64,000 nt of DNA from Nitrospirota bacterium (GCA_021806225.1 JAJZXW010000015.1:1-64000), one strand, 5' to 3'. Positions 44,699 through 55,068 are shown, numbered from the stretch's first letter. The notes: generated by a model from the letters alone, not told the origin. Numbers and translations are program-made.

Positions 44699-45324
44699 CA
44701 GAGGGCTCCAAAGTTTTTGAGGAGGGCCAGACCCGTCCGCTGGCTCTTTTCCGGATGAAACTGGACAGCCGTGACGCGGGAGCGTCCCACGAAGGACGGG
44801 TATGGGTCCTGGTAAAGGGTTTCTCCGAGGACGATCGACCGGTCGGAGGTCCGCACATGGAAAGAATGGACGAAGTAGAAATCCGGCTCGGGAGGAAGTC
44901 CCCTCCAGAGGGGATGGTCGATGGTCCTCCGGACCTCGTTCCAGCCGATCTGTGGGACCTTCCCCTGCCCCGGATCGAAGGAGACAACCGATCCGGAGAA
45001 GATTTCCAGGCCCCGGTGGGTTCCGAACTCGTGGCTTTCTCCGAAGAGGAGCTGCATGCCGAGGCAGATTCCCAGAAACGGCTTGTCCTCCCCGATCCAG
45101 TGGCGGAGGAGGGGGATCCATCCCGCCTTTTCGAGGCGACCGAGCCCTTCCCCGAAGGCCCCGACCCCGGGCAGTACGAGGTGGGAGGGGGCGAAGTCTT
45201 CGAAGGCCGCATCGGGATGGCTGAGGATCCGCACCTTGTGTCCGGTTGCCTCAAGGGCCTTGGAAACGGAATGGATGTTGCCCATGCCGTAGTCGATGAC
45301 CGCTGTGCGGGGGGCGGCTCCCAT
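44698..45324 (-). CDS. hisH: Imidazole glycerol phosphate synthase glutaminase subunit
   Basis: A 208-residue class I glutamine amidotransferase. The triad shows as GICLGMQLLFG (nucleophile Cys) and VQFHPEKSQRTG (His and Glu); VIDYGMGNIHSV and PGVGAFGEGL are further marks. It feeds ammonia to HisF. Start abuts the hisB stop with a one-base overlap. Confidence 0.96.
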   Translation of the reverse strand: MGAAPRTAVIDYGMGNIHSVSKALEATGHKVRILSHPDAAFEDFAPSHLVLPGVGAFGEGLGRLEKAGWIPLLRHWIGEDKPFLGICLGMQLLFGESHEFGTHRGLEIFSGSVVSFDPGQGKVPQIGWNEVRRTIDHPLWRGLPPEPDFYFVHSFHVRTSDRSIVLGETLYQDPYPSFVGRSRVTAVQFHPEKSQRTGLALLKNFGAL

Positions 45325-45941
45325 CAGAGACGGCCCTTTGTCGACGGGATTCCCGGCTGGCGGGGGTCCTGGGCCACGGCCATCCGAAGCGCCCGAGCGA
45401 AGGCCTTGAACACCGCTTCCGCCTTGTGATGGCTGTTCCGGCCAGAGAGGAGGTGAAGGTGCATCGTGAACCGGCCCTTCTGGGTCAGCGCCTGGAAGAA
45501 ATCCTCCAGGAGGTCGAGGTCGAAGTCCCGGATCCGTTCTCCCCGGTCGGCCGGCAGGTCATAGACCAGGAAGGGGCGCCCGGAGAGGTCGATCACCACC
45601 CGGGCCAGAGCCTCGTCCAGAGGGGCGTAAAAGAAGCCGTAGCGGTTGATTCCGGCGCGGTCTCCCAGGGCGGAGTCGAGCAGGCTTCCCAGGAGAAGTC
45701 CGGTATCCTCCACCGTGTGATGCCAGTCCACTTCCAGATCTCCTTCGGCGCGAAGGGTGAGGTCGAAAAGGCCATGGCGGCCCAGCTGGTCGAGAAGATG
45801 GTCGAAGAAGGGCATTCCGGTGGCGACCTCGGCCTTGCCCGTCCCCTCCAGGAGAAGGGTTCCGTCGATTTTCGTCTCCCGCGTGTGGCGGGAGAGGGAG
45901 GCCTTGCGCTGATCCGGCTCCCGGGAAAGGGTGTCGCTCAT
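45324..45941 (-). CDS. hisB: Imidazoleglycerol-phosphate dehydratase
   Basis: A 205-residue monofunctional dehydratase, without the phosphatase domain found in enterobacterial HisB. Manganese ligands are in FFDHLLDQLGRHGLFDL, DWHHTVEDTG and NSHHKAEAVFKAFARAL. The histidinol-phosphate phosphatase is not encoded in this operon. Confidence 0.96.
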   Translation of the reverse strand: MSDTLSREPDQRKASLSRHTRETKIDGTLLLEGTGKAEVATGMPFFDHLLDQLGRHGLFDLTLRAEGDLEVDWHHTVEDTGLLLGSLLDSALGDRAGINRYGFFYAPLDEALARVVIDLSGRPFLVYDLPADRGERIRDFDLDLLEDFFQALTQKGRFTMHLHLLSGRNSHHKAEAVFKAFARALRMAVAQDPRQPGIPSTKGRL

Positions 45942-47023
45942 GGAATTCCTTTCAGGATGAGGGCGAGGGCCCCGGTGAATCGCTCGTTTTCCTGGGCGGT
46001 GCCGATCGTGACCCGCAGGCAGCCCGCCAGGAGGGGGTGTTGCCGGCTGACGTCCCGGACGAGGATACCGCGCTCCGCCAGGCCGCGGGCGACCTCGGCC
46101 GGATCCTTCCCTTCGATCCGTATGAGGAGAAAGTTTGCAGAAGACGGAAGAGGCTCGACCCCCGGAAGGGAGGAGAGGGAGCGGCGAAGGTCTTCCCGGA
46201 GGACGACGATGGATCGGACCTGGGCTTCCAGGACCGGAAGGAATTCGCGGCAGACGAGGGTGGCCGCCCTCTGGGTCAGCAGATTCAGGTTGTAGGGGAG
46301 ACGGACCTTCTCGAGCTCGGCCACGATCCGGGGGTCGGCCGCGAGGATGCCGAGCCGGAGGGCCGCGAGTCCCATCTTGGAAAGGGTCCGGAGAATCATG
46401 AGGCGGGGGTGTCGCCGCCGGAGGGAGAGGAGCGTCCGTCCGGAAAAGGGGAAGTAGGCCTCGTCTAGCAGGACGGCTCCGGAAAACTCCCGGCAGAGCT
46501 GGTCCACCGCCTCTTCCTCAATCTCCCGGCCTGTCGGATTGTTCGGGCTCGAGAGAACGATCAGGGAGGGACGGTGCTCCCGGGCCGCCTCGATCAGTAC
46601 CTCCGTTCCGAGGGTGAGGTCTTCGGACTGGGTCGCGGTGGCGACCGGCCTTCCCGCGATCTTCGCGATGATGCGGTACATCGAGAAGGTGGGTTCGGAG
46701 AGAAGTATGGGACCGGGCGTGGCCAGGAAAAGATTCTGAAGGATCTCGTCCGAACCATTGCCCAGGAAAAGGTGGTCCGGGGGCAATCCGAAAAGGGTCT
46801 TGCCGAGGAGCTCCTTGAGCTCGCTGGCGGATCCGTCGGGATAGCGGTTCAAGGGTATCCCGGCCATTTCCTCCCCCATCTTCCGGTGGAAATCCGGAGG
46901 AAGGTCGAAGGGGCTCTCCATGGCGTCGAGCCGGAGGGCCCCTTCGGGGACTGCTTCGACGGAATAGGGGGAGGCGGCCCGGATCTCGGGTCGGATCCAG
47001 TCCGTCAGGACGTCGCCGGTCAT
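45938..47023 (-). CDS. hisC: Histidinol-phosphate aminotransferase
   Basis: A 361-residue fold-type I PLP enzyme. Marks: LGNGSDEILQNLF, SSPNNPTGREI, VLLDEAYFPF, and the PLP lysine in LRTLSKMGLAALRLG. It transaminates imidazole acetol phosphate. Overlaps hisD upstream and hisB downstream by four bases each. Confidence 0.95.
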   Translation of the reverse strand: MTGDVLTDWIRPEIRAASPYSVEAVPEGALRLDAMESPFDLPPDFHRKMGEEMAGIPLNRYPDGSASELKELLGKTLFGLPPDHLFLGNGSDEILQNLFLATPGPILLSEPTFSMYRIIAKIAGRPVATATQSEDLTLGTEVLIEAAREHRPSLIVLSSPNNPTGREIEEEAVDQLCREFSGAVLLDEAYFPFSGRTLLSLRRRHPRLMILRTLSKMGLAALRLGILAADPRIVAELEKVRLPYNLNLLTQRAATLVCREFLPVLEAQVRSIVVLREDLRRSLSSLPGVEPLPSSANFLLIRIEGKDPAEVARGLAERGILVRDVSRQHPLLAGCLRVTIGTAQENERFTGALALILKGIP

Positions 47024-48330
47024 GGCCTGGATCCTGTCCGGCGGAGGGCTGCCGACCTCGCGTGGCCCTCGAGCCCCTCGGCCCGGGCCAGGATCTCCGA
47101 CACTTCGAGTATCCGGTCCCGGTCGTCGAAGCCGGTTCCTCCAATCAGGCTCGTCCGCTTCATGAAGGTCTCGACCGAGACGGGAGAGGAGAAGCGGGCC
47201 GTTCCGTTGGTCGGGAGGACGTGGCTGGGGCCAAAGCAGTAGTCTCCGGCTGCCTCGGGAACGCCGGATCCCATGAAAATGGCTCCGGCGTTCCTGATTC
47301 TGGCAGCGAGGTCGCCGGGGTTGGCGACCGCCAGTTCGAGGTGTTCCGGCGCCAGAAGATCCACGAGGCCCGGGGCAAGGTCCAGCGAGGGGAGAAGGAG
47401 GATGGCCCCGAAGGAAGCCAGGGATTGGCTTGCGATCTCCCGCCGGGGCAAGGTTTCAAGCTGGCTCGAAAGCTCCGCGGCCACCCTCTGTGCGAGGTGC
47501 TCCGAATCGGTCAGAAGGACAGCCGAAGCTTGATGGTCGTGCTCGGCCTGTGCGAGGAGGTCTGCGGCCACGAAGGCCGGATCGGTGGATGCGTCCGCCA
47601 CGATCAGGACCTCGGTGGGGCCGGCGATCATGTCGATGGCGATGGTCCCGAACAGCTGGCGCTTCGCCTCGGCGACATAGCGGTTTCCGGGACCCACGAT
47701 CTGGTCGACGGCGGGAAGTGTCTCCGTGCCGAAGGCCAGGGCGGCGATCGCGTGGACGCCCCCGACCTGGAAGATCCGGTCCACGCCCGCCACATGACAG
47801 GCGGCCAGGACGACCGGTGCGATTCCGTCAGGTCCTCCCGGAGTGATCACGACGATTTCGCGGACGCCCGCCACCCGGGCGACTGGGACCGTCATCAGAA
47901 CAGTGGAGGGGTAGAGGGCCGTCCCTCCCGGGACGTAGACGCCCGCGCGATCGACGGGAGTCCATCTGAGGCCGGCCATTTCCCTGGACGGTGGAAAGTC
48001 CCGGAGTCCGTCCCGAAGGCGGCGGTGATAGGCCGTCACCCGGTCCCGGGCAAAGAGAAGGGCCTCCCGGACCGATGGGTCGAGTCCTTGCCAGGCCTTC
48101 TCCGCCAAGGATCCGTCAAGTTCCACGTCGCTCGCCTCTCCGGAAAATCCGTCGAGCGTCCGGGCCCAGGAAAGGAGGGCTCTGTCGCCGTTTTCGCGGA
48201 CCGAGGCAATGATTTCGGAGACCCGGGCCCGGACCTGCCCGGCCTCCTGGTCCCGTCCACGGGAGAGGACCCTGGCGAGGGCGGTCCTCCCTTCATCGAC
48301 CGTGGCAATCCTTGATATCAGGTTCTTCAA
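47020..48330 (-). CDS. hisD: Histidinol dehydrogenase
   Basis: A 436-residue zinc enzyme for the last two oxidations to histidine. Visible signature pieces are VGPGNRYVAEAKRQLFG, IDMIAGPTEVLIVAD, AEHDHQASAVLLT, LAPEHLELAV and GPSHVLPTNGTARF. The start is a TTG at 48330 with GGAGA upstream. It lies 28 bases after hisG. Confidence 0.96.
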   Translation of the reverse strand: MKNLISRIATVDEGRTALARVLSRGRDQEAGQVRARVSEIIASVRENGDRALLSWARTLDGFSGEASDVELDGSLAEKAWQGLDPSVREALLFARDRVTAYHRRLRDGLRDFPPSREMAGLRWTPVDRAGVYVPGGTALYPSTVLMTVPVARVAGVREIVVITPGGPDGIAPVVLAACHVAGVDRIFQVGGVHAIAALAFGTETLPAVDQIVGPGNRYVAEAKRQLFGTIAIDMIAGPTEVLIVADASTDPAFVAADLLAQAEHDHQASAVLLTDSEHLAQRVAAELSSQLETLPRREIASQSLASFGAILLLPSLDLAPGLVDLLAPEHLELAVANPGDLAARIRNAGAIFMGSGVPEAAGDYCFGPSHVLPTNGTARFSSPVSVETFMKRTSLIGGTGFDDRDRILEVSEILARAEGLEGHARSAALRRTGSRP

Positions 48331-48358
48331 TGGAGGATCTCCCCCTTCCCCGGGCCGG

Positions 48359-49018
48359 TCATCCCGAGATGACCGGCTGGCGGGGAATGTGCGGTTTCAG
48401 GCGGCCGACAAGATTCATGACCGCTTTGTTCCTCAGGGACCAGGAGGCGCGGTTGACGATCAGACGGGCCGTCGAGGGGAGGATCTCCTCGACAATTTCC
48501 AGCTGGTTCTCCCTGAGGGTTCGGCCGGTGGCGACGAGATCGACGATCTGGTCCGCAAGCCCCGTCCGGGGGGCCAGTTCGAGAGAGCCGTAGAGTTTCA
48601 GGATCGAGACGGGCACGCCGCGTGCCAGAAAGTGCATTTCTGCGAGACGGGGGTACTTTGTCGCGATCCTGAGAGTCCGCTTGCCGGATTCGTCAAGGGA
48701 GGATCCTTCGGGGCGGGCGACAACCAGTCGGCAATACCCGACATTGAGGTCGAGGGGCTCGATCATCTCGCGGTTCTGTTCCTCGATCTGGTCGCGGCCC
48801 ACGATTCCGGCGTCGGCCCCCCCGTTGTCCACGTAGGCGATCACGTCGCTCGATCGGACGAGAAGAATGCGCAAGGACCCGTCGTCGGAGAGGCAGGTCA
48901 GGGCCCGCGGATTTTTCCGGTATTCGGTGAAACCCCATCCGCCTTTTTCGAAAAGGACAAGAAGATCGTCGAACATCTTTCCCTTGGGCAGGGCGAGAAC
49001 GAGGGAGGGAGCTTTTAT
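48359..49018 (-). CDS. hisG: ATP phosphoribosyltransferase, short form, probable AUA start
   Basis: A 219-residue short HisG, the committed step of histidine synthesis. The short form lacks the regulatory C-terminal domain and needs HisZ, which is not in this window. The conserved opening SLVLALPKGKMFDD places the start before the first in-frame ATG (the Met of KGKM). The only fitting codon is ATA at 49016-49018, seven bases after AGGAGG and overlapping the murA stop as ATAA, in the same geometry as the ATGA junctions elsewhere. Further motifs: DAGIVGRDQIEE, GLADQIVDLVATGRTLREN. First his gene of the run. Confidence 0.93.
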   Translation of the reverse strand: MKAPSLVLALPKGKMFDDLLVLFEKGGWGFTEYRKNPRALTCLSDDGSLRILLVRSSDVIAYVDNGGADAGIVGRDQIEEQNREMIEPLDLNVGYCRLVVARPEGSSLDESGKRTLRIATKYPRLAEMHFLARGVPVSILKLYGSLELAPRTGLADQIVDLVATGRTLRENQLEIVEEILPSTARLIVNRASWSLRNKAVMNLVGRLKPHIPRQPVISG

Positions 49019-50322
49019 GGCTGATCCTCCTGTATCCGCTTGATACGGGCTCCGAGCGATTCCAGCTTCCTTTCGATCGCCTCGTATCCCCTGTCGATAT
49101 GGTACACCCTCTTGATCTCCGTTTCCCCTTCGGCGACGAGACCCGCCAGAACCAGTCCCGCGGACGCCCGGAGGTCGGAGGCCATCACGGTGGCTCCCTC
49201 CAGGTGGCTTTCTCCCCGGACCATGGCCTGGGAACCGTGGATTTCGATCTCCGCACCCATCCGGTTCATCTCCATCACATGGGTGAAGCGGTTTTCGAAG
49301 ACCGTTTCGATGACCGAGGAGGAGCCGTGGGCGATGGCCATCAGGGGAAGAATCTGGGCCTGCATGTCGGTCGGGAACCCCGGATGGGGAAGGGTCCGCA
49401 CTGTGGTTCCGATGGGATGGCGGATCGCCCCCATCGTGATGGAGGAGCCCTCGATGCGGGGCTCGGCGCCCATGGCGAGCAGGACATCGAGAATGGATCG
49501 GAGGGGGGCGGGATCGATGCCGTCGATGCAAACCCTGTCTCCAAGAAGGGCGGCGGCCACGAGAAAGGTTCCCGCTTCGATCCGGTCGAACATGGTGGTG
49601 TAGTCTGCCTTTTTAAGCTCGGAGATCCCCTCGATCCGGATGGTCGAAGTTCCCGCCCCTTCGATTTTTGCGCCCCTGGCCGTCAAAAAGCGGGCCAGGT
49701 CGGTAACCTCGGGTTCTTCGGCGGCATTGGTGATCGTCGTCGTTCCCTTGGCGAGGACGGCGGCCATCAGGATGTTTTCTGTCCCGGTGACCGTGGGATA
49801 GGGAAGCGCGATCTCGGCGCCCTCGAGACCGTTGGTTTCGGCGTCGATATAACCGTGGTGAATGGTGATCCTGGCCCCCATCTTTTCAAAGGCCCGGAGA
49901 TGCATGTCGATGGGTCGGGCCCCGATCAGGCATCCTCCGGGAAGGGAGACTCTGGCCCGGCGTTTGCGCGCCAGAAGGGGTCCCAGGCAAAGGACGGAGG
50001 CCCGCATCGTCCGGACGAGATCATAGGGAGCTTGGTAATCCGGGGTGTCCTGGTCCGAAAGGGCGAAGATTCCGTTCCAGTCCTCCTGAGGGCTGGGTGA
50101 AAGAGGGGAGCCTTCCGGAGGATCGATCCTCTCCGTATGGACTCCGAGCTGACGGAGCAGGGACAGGGTGGTCCGGATGTCCCGGAGGCAGGGAACGTTT
50201 GCGAGGGTGAATTCCCCCCCGAGGAGCGAGGAAAACAGGATCGGGAGGGCGGCGTTCTTGGAACCGGAAATCCTGACCGCTCCCCTCAGGGGGTGGCCAC
50301 CCACTATTCTGAATGCGTCCAA
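49015..50322 (-). CDS. murA: UDP-N-acetylglucosamine 1-carboxyvinyltransferase
   Basis: A 435-residue enzyme adding enolpyruvate to UDP-GlcNAc, the first committed step of peptidoglycan. ISGSKNAALPIL at the start and RVSLPGGCLIGARPIDMH with the catalytic, fosfomycin-target Cys are clear, as is FPTDMQAQILPLMAIAHG. The TTG start follows AGGAA. It lies between prmC and hisG, so cell-wall, translation and histidine genes share one transcript. Confidence 0.96.
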   Translation of the reverse strand: MDAFRIVGGHPLRGAVRISGSKNAALPILFSSLLGGEFTLANVPCLRDIRTTLSLLRQLGVHTERIDPPEGSPLSPSPQEDWNGIFALSDQDTPDYQAPYDLVRTMRASVLCLGPLLARKRRARVSLPGGCLIGARPIDMHLRAFEKMGARITIHHGYIDAETNGLEGAEIALPYPTVTGTENILMAAVLAKGTTTITNAAEEPEVTDLARFLTARGAKIEGAGTSTIRIEGISELKKADYTTMFDRIEAGTFLVAAALLGDRVCIDGIDPAPLRSILDVLLAMGAEPRIEGSSITMGAIRHPIGTTVRTLPHPGFPTDMQAQILPLMAIAHGSSSVIETVFENRFTHVMEMNRMGAEIEIHGSQAMVRGESHLEGATVMASDLRASAGLVLAGLVAEGETEIKRVYHIDRGYEAIERKLESLGARIKRIQEDQP

Positions 50323-50332
50323 ACAGGTTTCC

Positions 50333-51232
50333 TCATTTCTTCCAGGTGATGATCCGGTCCCGGCCTGAGACGTCCCTTTCGACGGTGAATGGACCCGGGA
50401 AGCCTGATGGCAATCCGGACAGCGCTGCCCCTCCCGGCTGAAAGGCCTCCGCCTGGTCGGCCCCGATCTCGAAAGCCAGGAGGCCTCCGTCTTTCAAGAG
50501 ACCGGGCGCAAACTCCAGGATCTCACGATAACAGGAGAGGCCGTCGGGACCCCCGTCGAGTGCCGGGATGGGTTCATGGTCCCGGACCTCCGGATCGAGA
50601 GTCGCCAGAGCGCCGGTCGGAATGTAGGGCGGGTTGGAGAGGATCAGGTCGAAGTCGGGCCGCTTCGACAGCATCTCTCCCCAGCTTCCCCGAAGAATCG
50701 CAAGGCGATCTTCGAGGCCGAATCGCATTCTGTTCTCGGCGAGAATCCGGATAGCTTCCGGTTCGCGTTCGACCGCCACTCCGATGGCTTCCGGCCATTC
50801 AAGCAGGAGTGTCATGGCGATGGCGCCCGATCCGGCTCCCAGGTCGAGAATCCGGGGCTGCCCCTCCCGGTGGTGCCGGCTCAGATGGTCCAGTGCAGAG
50901 GCGACAAGGTGCTCCGTTTCGGGGCGTGGGACAAGGACCCCCGGTCCGACCCGAAAAATCCTGCCGAAAAAGGACACGCTTCCCACGATGTATTGAAACG
51001 GCTCCCGTGCCGCCCGGCGTTCAACCCAGGTCCGAAAGGTCGCCGACTGTGCGTCCGGCAGTTGCTCCGGCCCCCTTGTCCAAGGAGCTGTCGACGACCC
51101 GAGAAGCGCCCCCATGAGGGCCCGGGACTCCGTGGAGGGATTGTCCAGGTTTGCCAGCCGACCCTGCCCCCAGAGGATCCAATCGGACACGCGGCCCGGG
51201 GTGGGGTCCGGATCGGGGAGGGATGGCTCCAT
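50333..51232 (-). CDS. prmC: Release factor N5-glutamine methyltransferase
   Basis: A 299-residue SAM methyltransferase that methylates the GGQ glutamine of release factors. Motifs: ILDLGAGSGAIAMTLLLEWP for SAM and DLILSNPPYIP for the substrate amide. The N-terminal helical domain has SRALMGALLG. Its ATG overlaps the prfA stop, pairing enzyme and substrate in one operon. Confidence 0.95.
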   Translation of the reverse strand: MEPSLPDPDPTPGRVSDWILWGQGRLANLDNPSTESRALMGALLGSSTAPWTRGPEQLPDAQSATFRTWVERRAAREPFQYIVGSVSFFGRIFRVGPGVLVPRPETEHLVASALDHLSRHHREGQPRILDLGAGSGAIAMTLLLEWPEAIGVAVEREPEAIRILAENRMRFGLEDRLAILRGSWGEMLSKRPDFDLILSNPPYIPTGALATLDPEVRDHEPIPALDGGPDGLSCYREILEFAPGLLKDGGLLAFEIGADQAEAFQPGGAALSGLPSGFPGPFTVERDVSGRDRIITWKK

Positions 51233-52329
51233 CAGGCGAAGTTCTTGATTTCCTCGGCCCTGTCATGGGCCCGGAGGGCGTCCACCAGGGGTTCGAGCTC
51301 GCCCTCCATGACGCGGTCGAGCTGGTAGAGCGTGAGTCCGATCCGGTGGTCCGTCACCCGGTTCTGGGGGAAATTGTACGTCCGGATGCGCTCGGACCGG
51401 TCCCCCGAGCCGACCAGACTCTTCCGGTGCGAGGCGATTTCCTGGTTCTGTCGGGTCACTTCCTGTTCCTGGATTCGCGAGCGGAGGACGGCCATGGCCT
51501 TGGCCCTGTTCTTGAGCTGGGAGCGTTCGTCCTGGCAGCTGACAACGATTCCGGTCGGAATGTGGGTGATTCGTACCGCCGAATAGGTCGTGTTGACGCT
51601 CTGTCCTCCGGCGCCGGAAGAACAGAAGGTGTCGATTCGCAGGTCCTTCGCGTCGATGGCGACTTCGACCTCCAGTGCCTCCGCCAGAATGGCGACGGTG
51701 ACGGTGGAGGTGTGGATCCTTCCTCCGGCTTCCGTCAGGGGAACCCTCTGGACGCGGTGGACGCCGCTTTCATATTTGAGACGGCTGTAGGCGTTCTTTC
51801 CCTGGACATAGAGGATGAATTCCCTGGCGCCTCCGATGTCTGTCTCCGTCGATTCCATGACCTCCGCGCGGTACCCCATCCGCTCGACGAATCTCAGGTA
51901 CATCCGGCCCAGCTCCGCAGCGAACAGGGCGGCCTCCTCTCCTCCGGCGCCAGCCCGGATCTCGATGAAGAGGTTTCTGTCGTCCCTCTGGTCCTTTGGG
52001 AGGATGGCGTCGACGAGCCGGCCTTCCAGTGACGCAAGCTCCTCGCGTAACCGGCGCTCCTCTCCCGTGACGAGATCGGCCATGGAGGGGTCACCCTTGA
52101 TTTCTCCCAGGTCATCCTGTTCCTTTCTGAGCTTTTTCCATTGGTCGAAGAGTTCTACGACCTGGGAAAGCTCCGCCTGGTCCTGGGCCAATTTTCTGTA
52201 CTGGTCCGGATGGGAGGCGATCTCGGGACTTGCCATCTTTCCCGACAGTTCGTCGTAGCGGTCCCGCATGGACTGGAGCCGAGGAAGAATCTTCCCGAGA
52301 ATTTCAGGGGTGACGTCCATGGTAGCCAT
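51232..52329 (-). CDS. prfA: Peptide chain release factor 1
   Basis: A 365-residue release factor. The GGQ loop is SSGAGGQSVNTTYSAVRITH. The tripeptide region VPLTEAGGRIHTST carries the PxT pattern of RF1 (UAA/UAG) rather than SPF of RF2. RAGAGGEEAALFAAELGRMY lies in the middle domain. It starts five bases after rpmE. Confidence 0.96.
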   Translation of the reverse strand: MATMDVTPEILGKILPRLQSMRDRYDELSGKMASPEIASHPDQYRKLAQDQAELSQVVELFDQWKKLRKEQDDLGEIKGDPSMADLVTGEERRLREELASLEGRLVDAILPKDQRDDRNLFIEIRAGAGGEEAALFAAELGRMYLRFVERMGYRAEVMESTETDIGGAREFILYVQGKNAYSRLKYESGVHRVQRVPLTEAGGRIHTSTVTVAILAEALEVEVAIDAKDLRIDTFCSSGAGGQSVNTTYSAVRITHIPTGIVVSCQDERSQLKNRAKAMAVLRSRIQEQEVTRQNQEIASHRKSLVGSGDRSERIRTYNFPQNRVTDHRIGLTLYQLDRVMEGELEPLVDALRAHDRAEEIKNFA

Positions 52330-52333
52330 GGTG

Positions 52334-52549
52334 TCAGGCCTTCTTCCCGTCCTCTTTCCGGTATTTCTTCATGAAGCGCTCCACGCGGCCTTCTGTGTCA
52401 ATGATCTTCTGCGTGCCGGTAAAGAACGGATGACACTGGTTGCAGATGTCGAGATGCAGGTCTCCGACGGTGGTCCGCGTTTCGAAGGTGTTGCCGCAGG
52501 CGCATATGACTCTCGCCGGGGCGTAATCCGGATGAATTCCCTTTTTCAT
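52334..52549 (-). CDS. rpmE: Ribosomal protein bL31, zinc form
   Basis: A 71-residue large-subunit protein: MKKGIHPDY at the start, CACGNTF and [16 protein letters not shown] with cysteines for zinc, then [10 protein letters not shown]. This is the C+ paralogue type, so a zinc-independent L31 could exist elsewhere. Between rho and prfA. Confidence 0.96.
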   Translation of the reverse strand: MKKGIHPDYAPARVICACGNTFETRTTVGDLHLDICNQCHPFFTGTQKIIDTEGRVERFMKKYRKEDGKKA

Positions 52550-52583
52550 GTCGCTCTCCTGAATGCGGGGAAGGATCTCTCCT

Positions 52584-53855
<1,272 letters not shown>

Positions 53856-53910
53856 CTTTTTGAAAGTCCTCCGTTTTCGTTTCGCTTTTGTTCCGGACCC
53901 AAATTTGTCC

Positions 53911-54039
53911 TCAGTCCTTGCGTTGGCATGGAGAGTGCCGCAACGTCTTCAGGGCGCCCCCCGGGGGCGGCCCATTGGAGGCGGAATCCCAGCCGCATTG
54001 TGTCGGGGCAACAAGGACGGTGATCTCATCGGATTTCAT
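53911..54039 (-). CDS. Small ORF in the rho leader (possible leader peptide)
   Basis: A 42-codon frame starting at ATG directly after GGAGGACA, reading [19 protein letters not shown] and ending 56 bases before rho. No homologue is recognised. By position it is like the E. coli rhoL leader peptide. Its coding status is unproven, since the spacing to the Shine-Dalgarno is short and the composition is not strongly protein-like. Confidence 0.35.
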   Translation of the reverse strand: MKSDEITVLVAPTQCGWDSASNGPPPGGALKTLRHSPCQRKD

Positions 54040-54130
54040 TGTCCTCCGATGAAGTCCGGAGATCGCGGGCGCTGTTGCCACGGCGGTATGGATTCTGTCA
54101 GTGTCCGTCAGTTTTTTTTCAAATTCTTGT

Positions 54131-54178
54131 CCAGGGGGGTGAAACCGGTTGGGTTGGTCGATGGGGTTGTCTCTTGGA
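54131..54178 (-). promoter_or_regulatory. C-rich, G-poor tract in the rho leader (rut-like)
   Basis: On the minus strand this stretch is rich in CC and YC dinucleotides (for example CAACCCCATCGACCAACCC) with few G, the composition of Rho loading sites. Lying between the rho promoter and rho, it could serve autogenous termination. Inference from composition only. Confidence 0.4.
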
Positions 54179-54304
54179 GTGGGCGACCGGGATTATGGAC
54201 CGTTCCAGCAATCCGTCATTCAGGAACCGAAAATCAGGCGCTTCGGAGTAGGCGTTCAACTGTGGGAAAAAGACGGATGCCCATTTTCCCTAATCTTTCT
54301 GCCG

Positions 54305-54333
54305 ATTAGACCTCAGATTTCTTTTTTTGTCAA
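54305..54333 (-). promoter_or_regulatory. Sigma-70 promoter for rho
   Basis: Minus-strand TTGACA (54328-54333), a 17-base spacer and TCTAAT (54305-54310). Only one base differs from consensus. Transcription should begin near 54298, about 440 bases before the rho start. Confidence 0.7.
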
Positions 54334-54344
54334 GTGGCTTCATC

Positions 54345-54378
54345 TTGAAAGCCGGGAAAGAATCGATCCCTTCCCGGC
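54345..54378 (-). terminator. Terminator of the cytochrome c gene
   Basis: Minus-strand stem GCCGGGAA/TTCCCGGC (arms 54371-54378 and 54351-54358) with a 12-base loop and TTTC after it. The T run is short. It lies about 20 bases past the stop codon and right before the rho promoter. Confidence 0.6.
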
Positions 54379-54398
54379 CATCGTTTGGGAAAATCGTC

Positions 54399-54953
54399 TT
54401 ACTTCGCTGCGGTGTTCAGGAACTCGGGCTTCAGGTTTCCTGCCGCTTCCTCGTGGACGGGCTGCTTGGAAACCCAGTCGGCTGACCCTTCGACGCAGGA
54501 CATGTCGCCGCCGCATCCGAGGCTTCTTTCATAGATCACGGCTTCCCAGGCCTGCTTTTCGGTGATCTGGCCTGCGGTCACGAATCCGACCATTGCGGGC
54601 TGAAGAGGGGAGCCGTTGGCGACAACCCAGAACATTTCTCCGGCAGTGCGGGCCTGCTCGAACTTGGAGTTGGTGAAGTTGCGGGGAGCGGGATCCATTC
54701 CGGCCGCACCGGGGCCGTTGCCGTCTCCGGCCGCACCGTGGCAGGTGTAGCAGGTTCCGGCACCGTTGAAGACATCCTTGCCCTTGGCGATCATGTCCTG
54801 GGTCACGGCAAAGGGAGGCTTCATGGCCTTGGCCGCCGCGATCTGATCGGCAGGGACCCGGGGTTTGAGAATGTCGAGCTCGCCAGCATTGGCGGACATC
54901 GCGGAAAATCCGATGGCGGCCACGCCCAAGACTGCCAGTTTCCATGTTTTCAT
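54399..54953 (-). CDS. Periplasmic c-type cytochrome
   Basis: A 184-residue exported mono-heme cytochrome. Signal peptide MKTWKLAVLGVAAIGFSAMS ends near ANA-GE. Heme site: CYTCHGAAGDGNGPG. A likely axial Met lies in SPLQPAMVGF. Two further cysteines (GCGGDMSC) could form a disulfide. Class I family; exact partner unknown, but in an iron- or sulfur-oxidising autotroph it would carry electrons in the periplasm. GGAGGG precedes the ATG at 54953. A strong promoter lies about 190 bases upstream with a structured leader between. Confidence 0.85.
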   Translation of the reverse strand: MKTWKLAVLGVAAIGFSAMSANAGELDILKPRVPADQIAAAKAMKPPFAVTQDMIAKGKDVFNGAGTCYTCHGAAGDGNGPGAAGMDPAPRNFTNSKFEQARTAGEMFWVVANGSPLQPAMVGFVTAGQITEKQAWEAVIYERSLGCGGDMSCVEGSADWVSKQPVHEEAAGNLKPEFLNTAAK

Positions 54954-55017
54954 AAGACCGACCCTCCGTAAGAATTGACCAAAGTAAATTGGCTCACATC
55001 GCGGGTTGGAAGAGCGC

Positions 55018-55068
55018 AAAAAAGCCGGTCCCGGACAGAATCCGGATAAGATCTCTCCATTAGGAGAG
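55018..55068 (-). promoter_or_regulatory. Two hairpins and a T run in the cytochrome c leader
   Basis: In leftward order: stem CTCTCC/GGAGAG with a 4-base loop (55053-55068), then CCGG-based pairing around CCGGATTCTGTCCGG (55032-55046 region) and a run of six T at 55018-55023. The second part resembles an attenuator-type terminator inside the leader. Confidence 0.4.
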
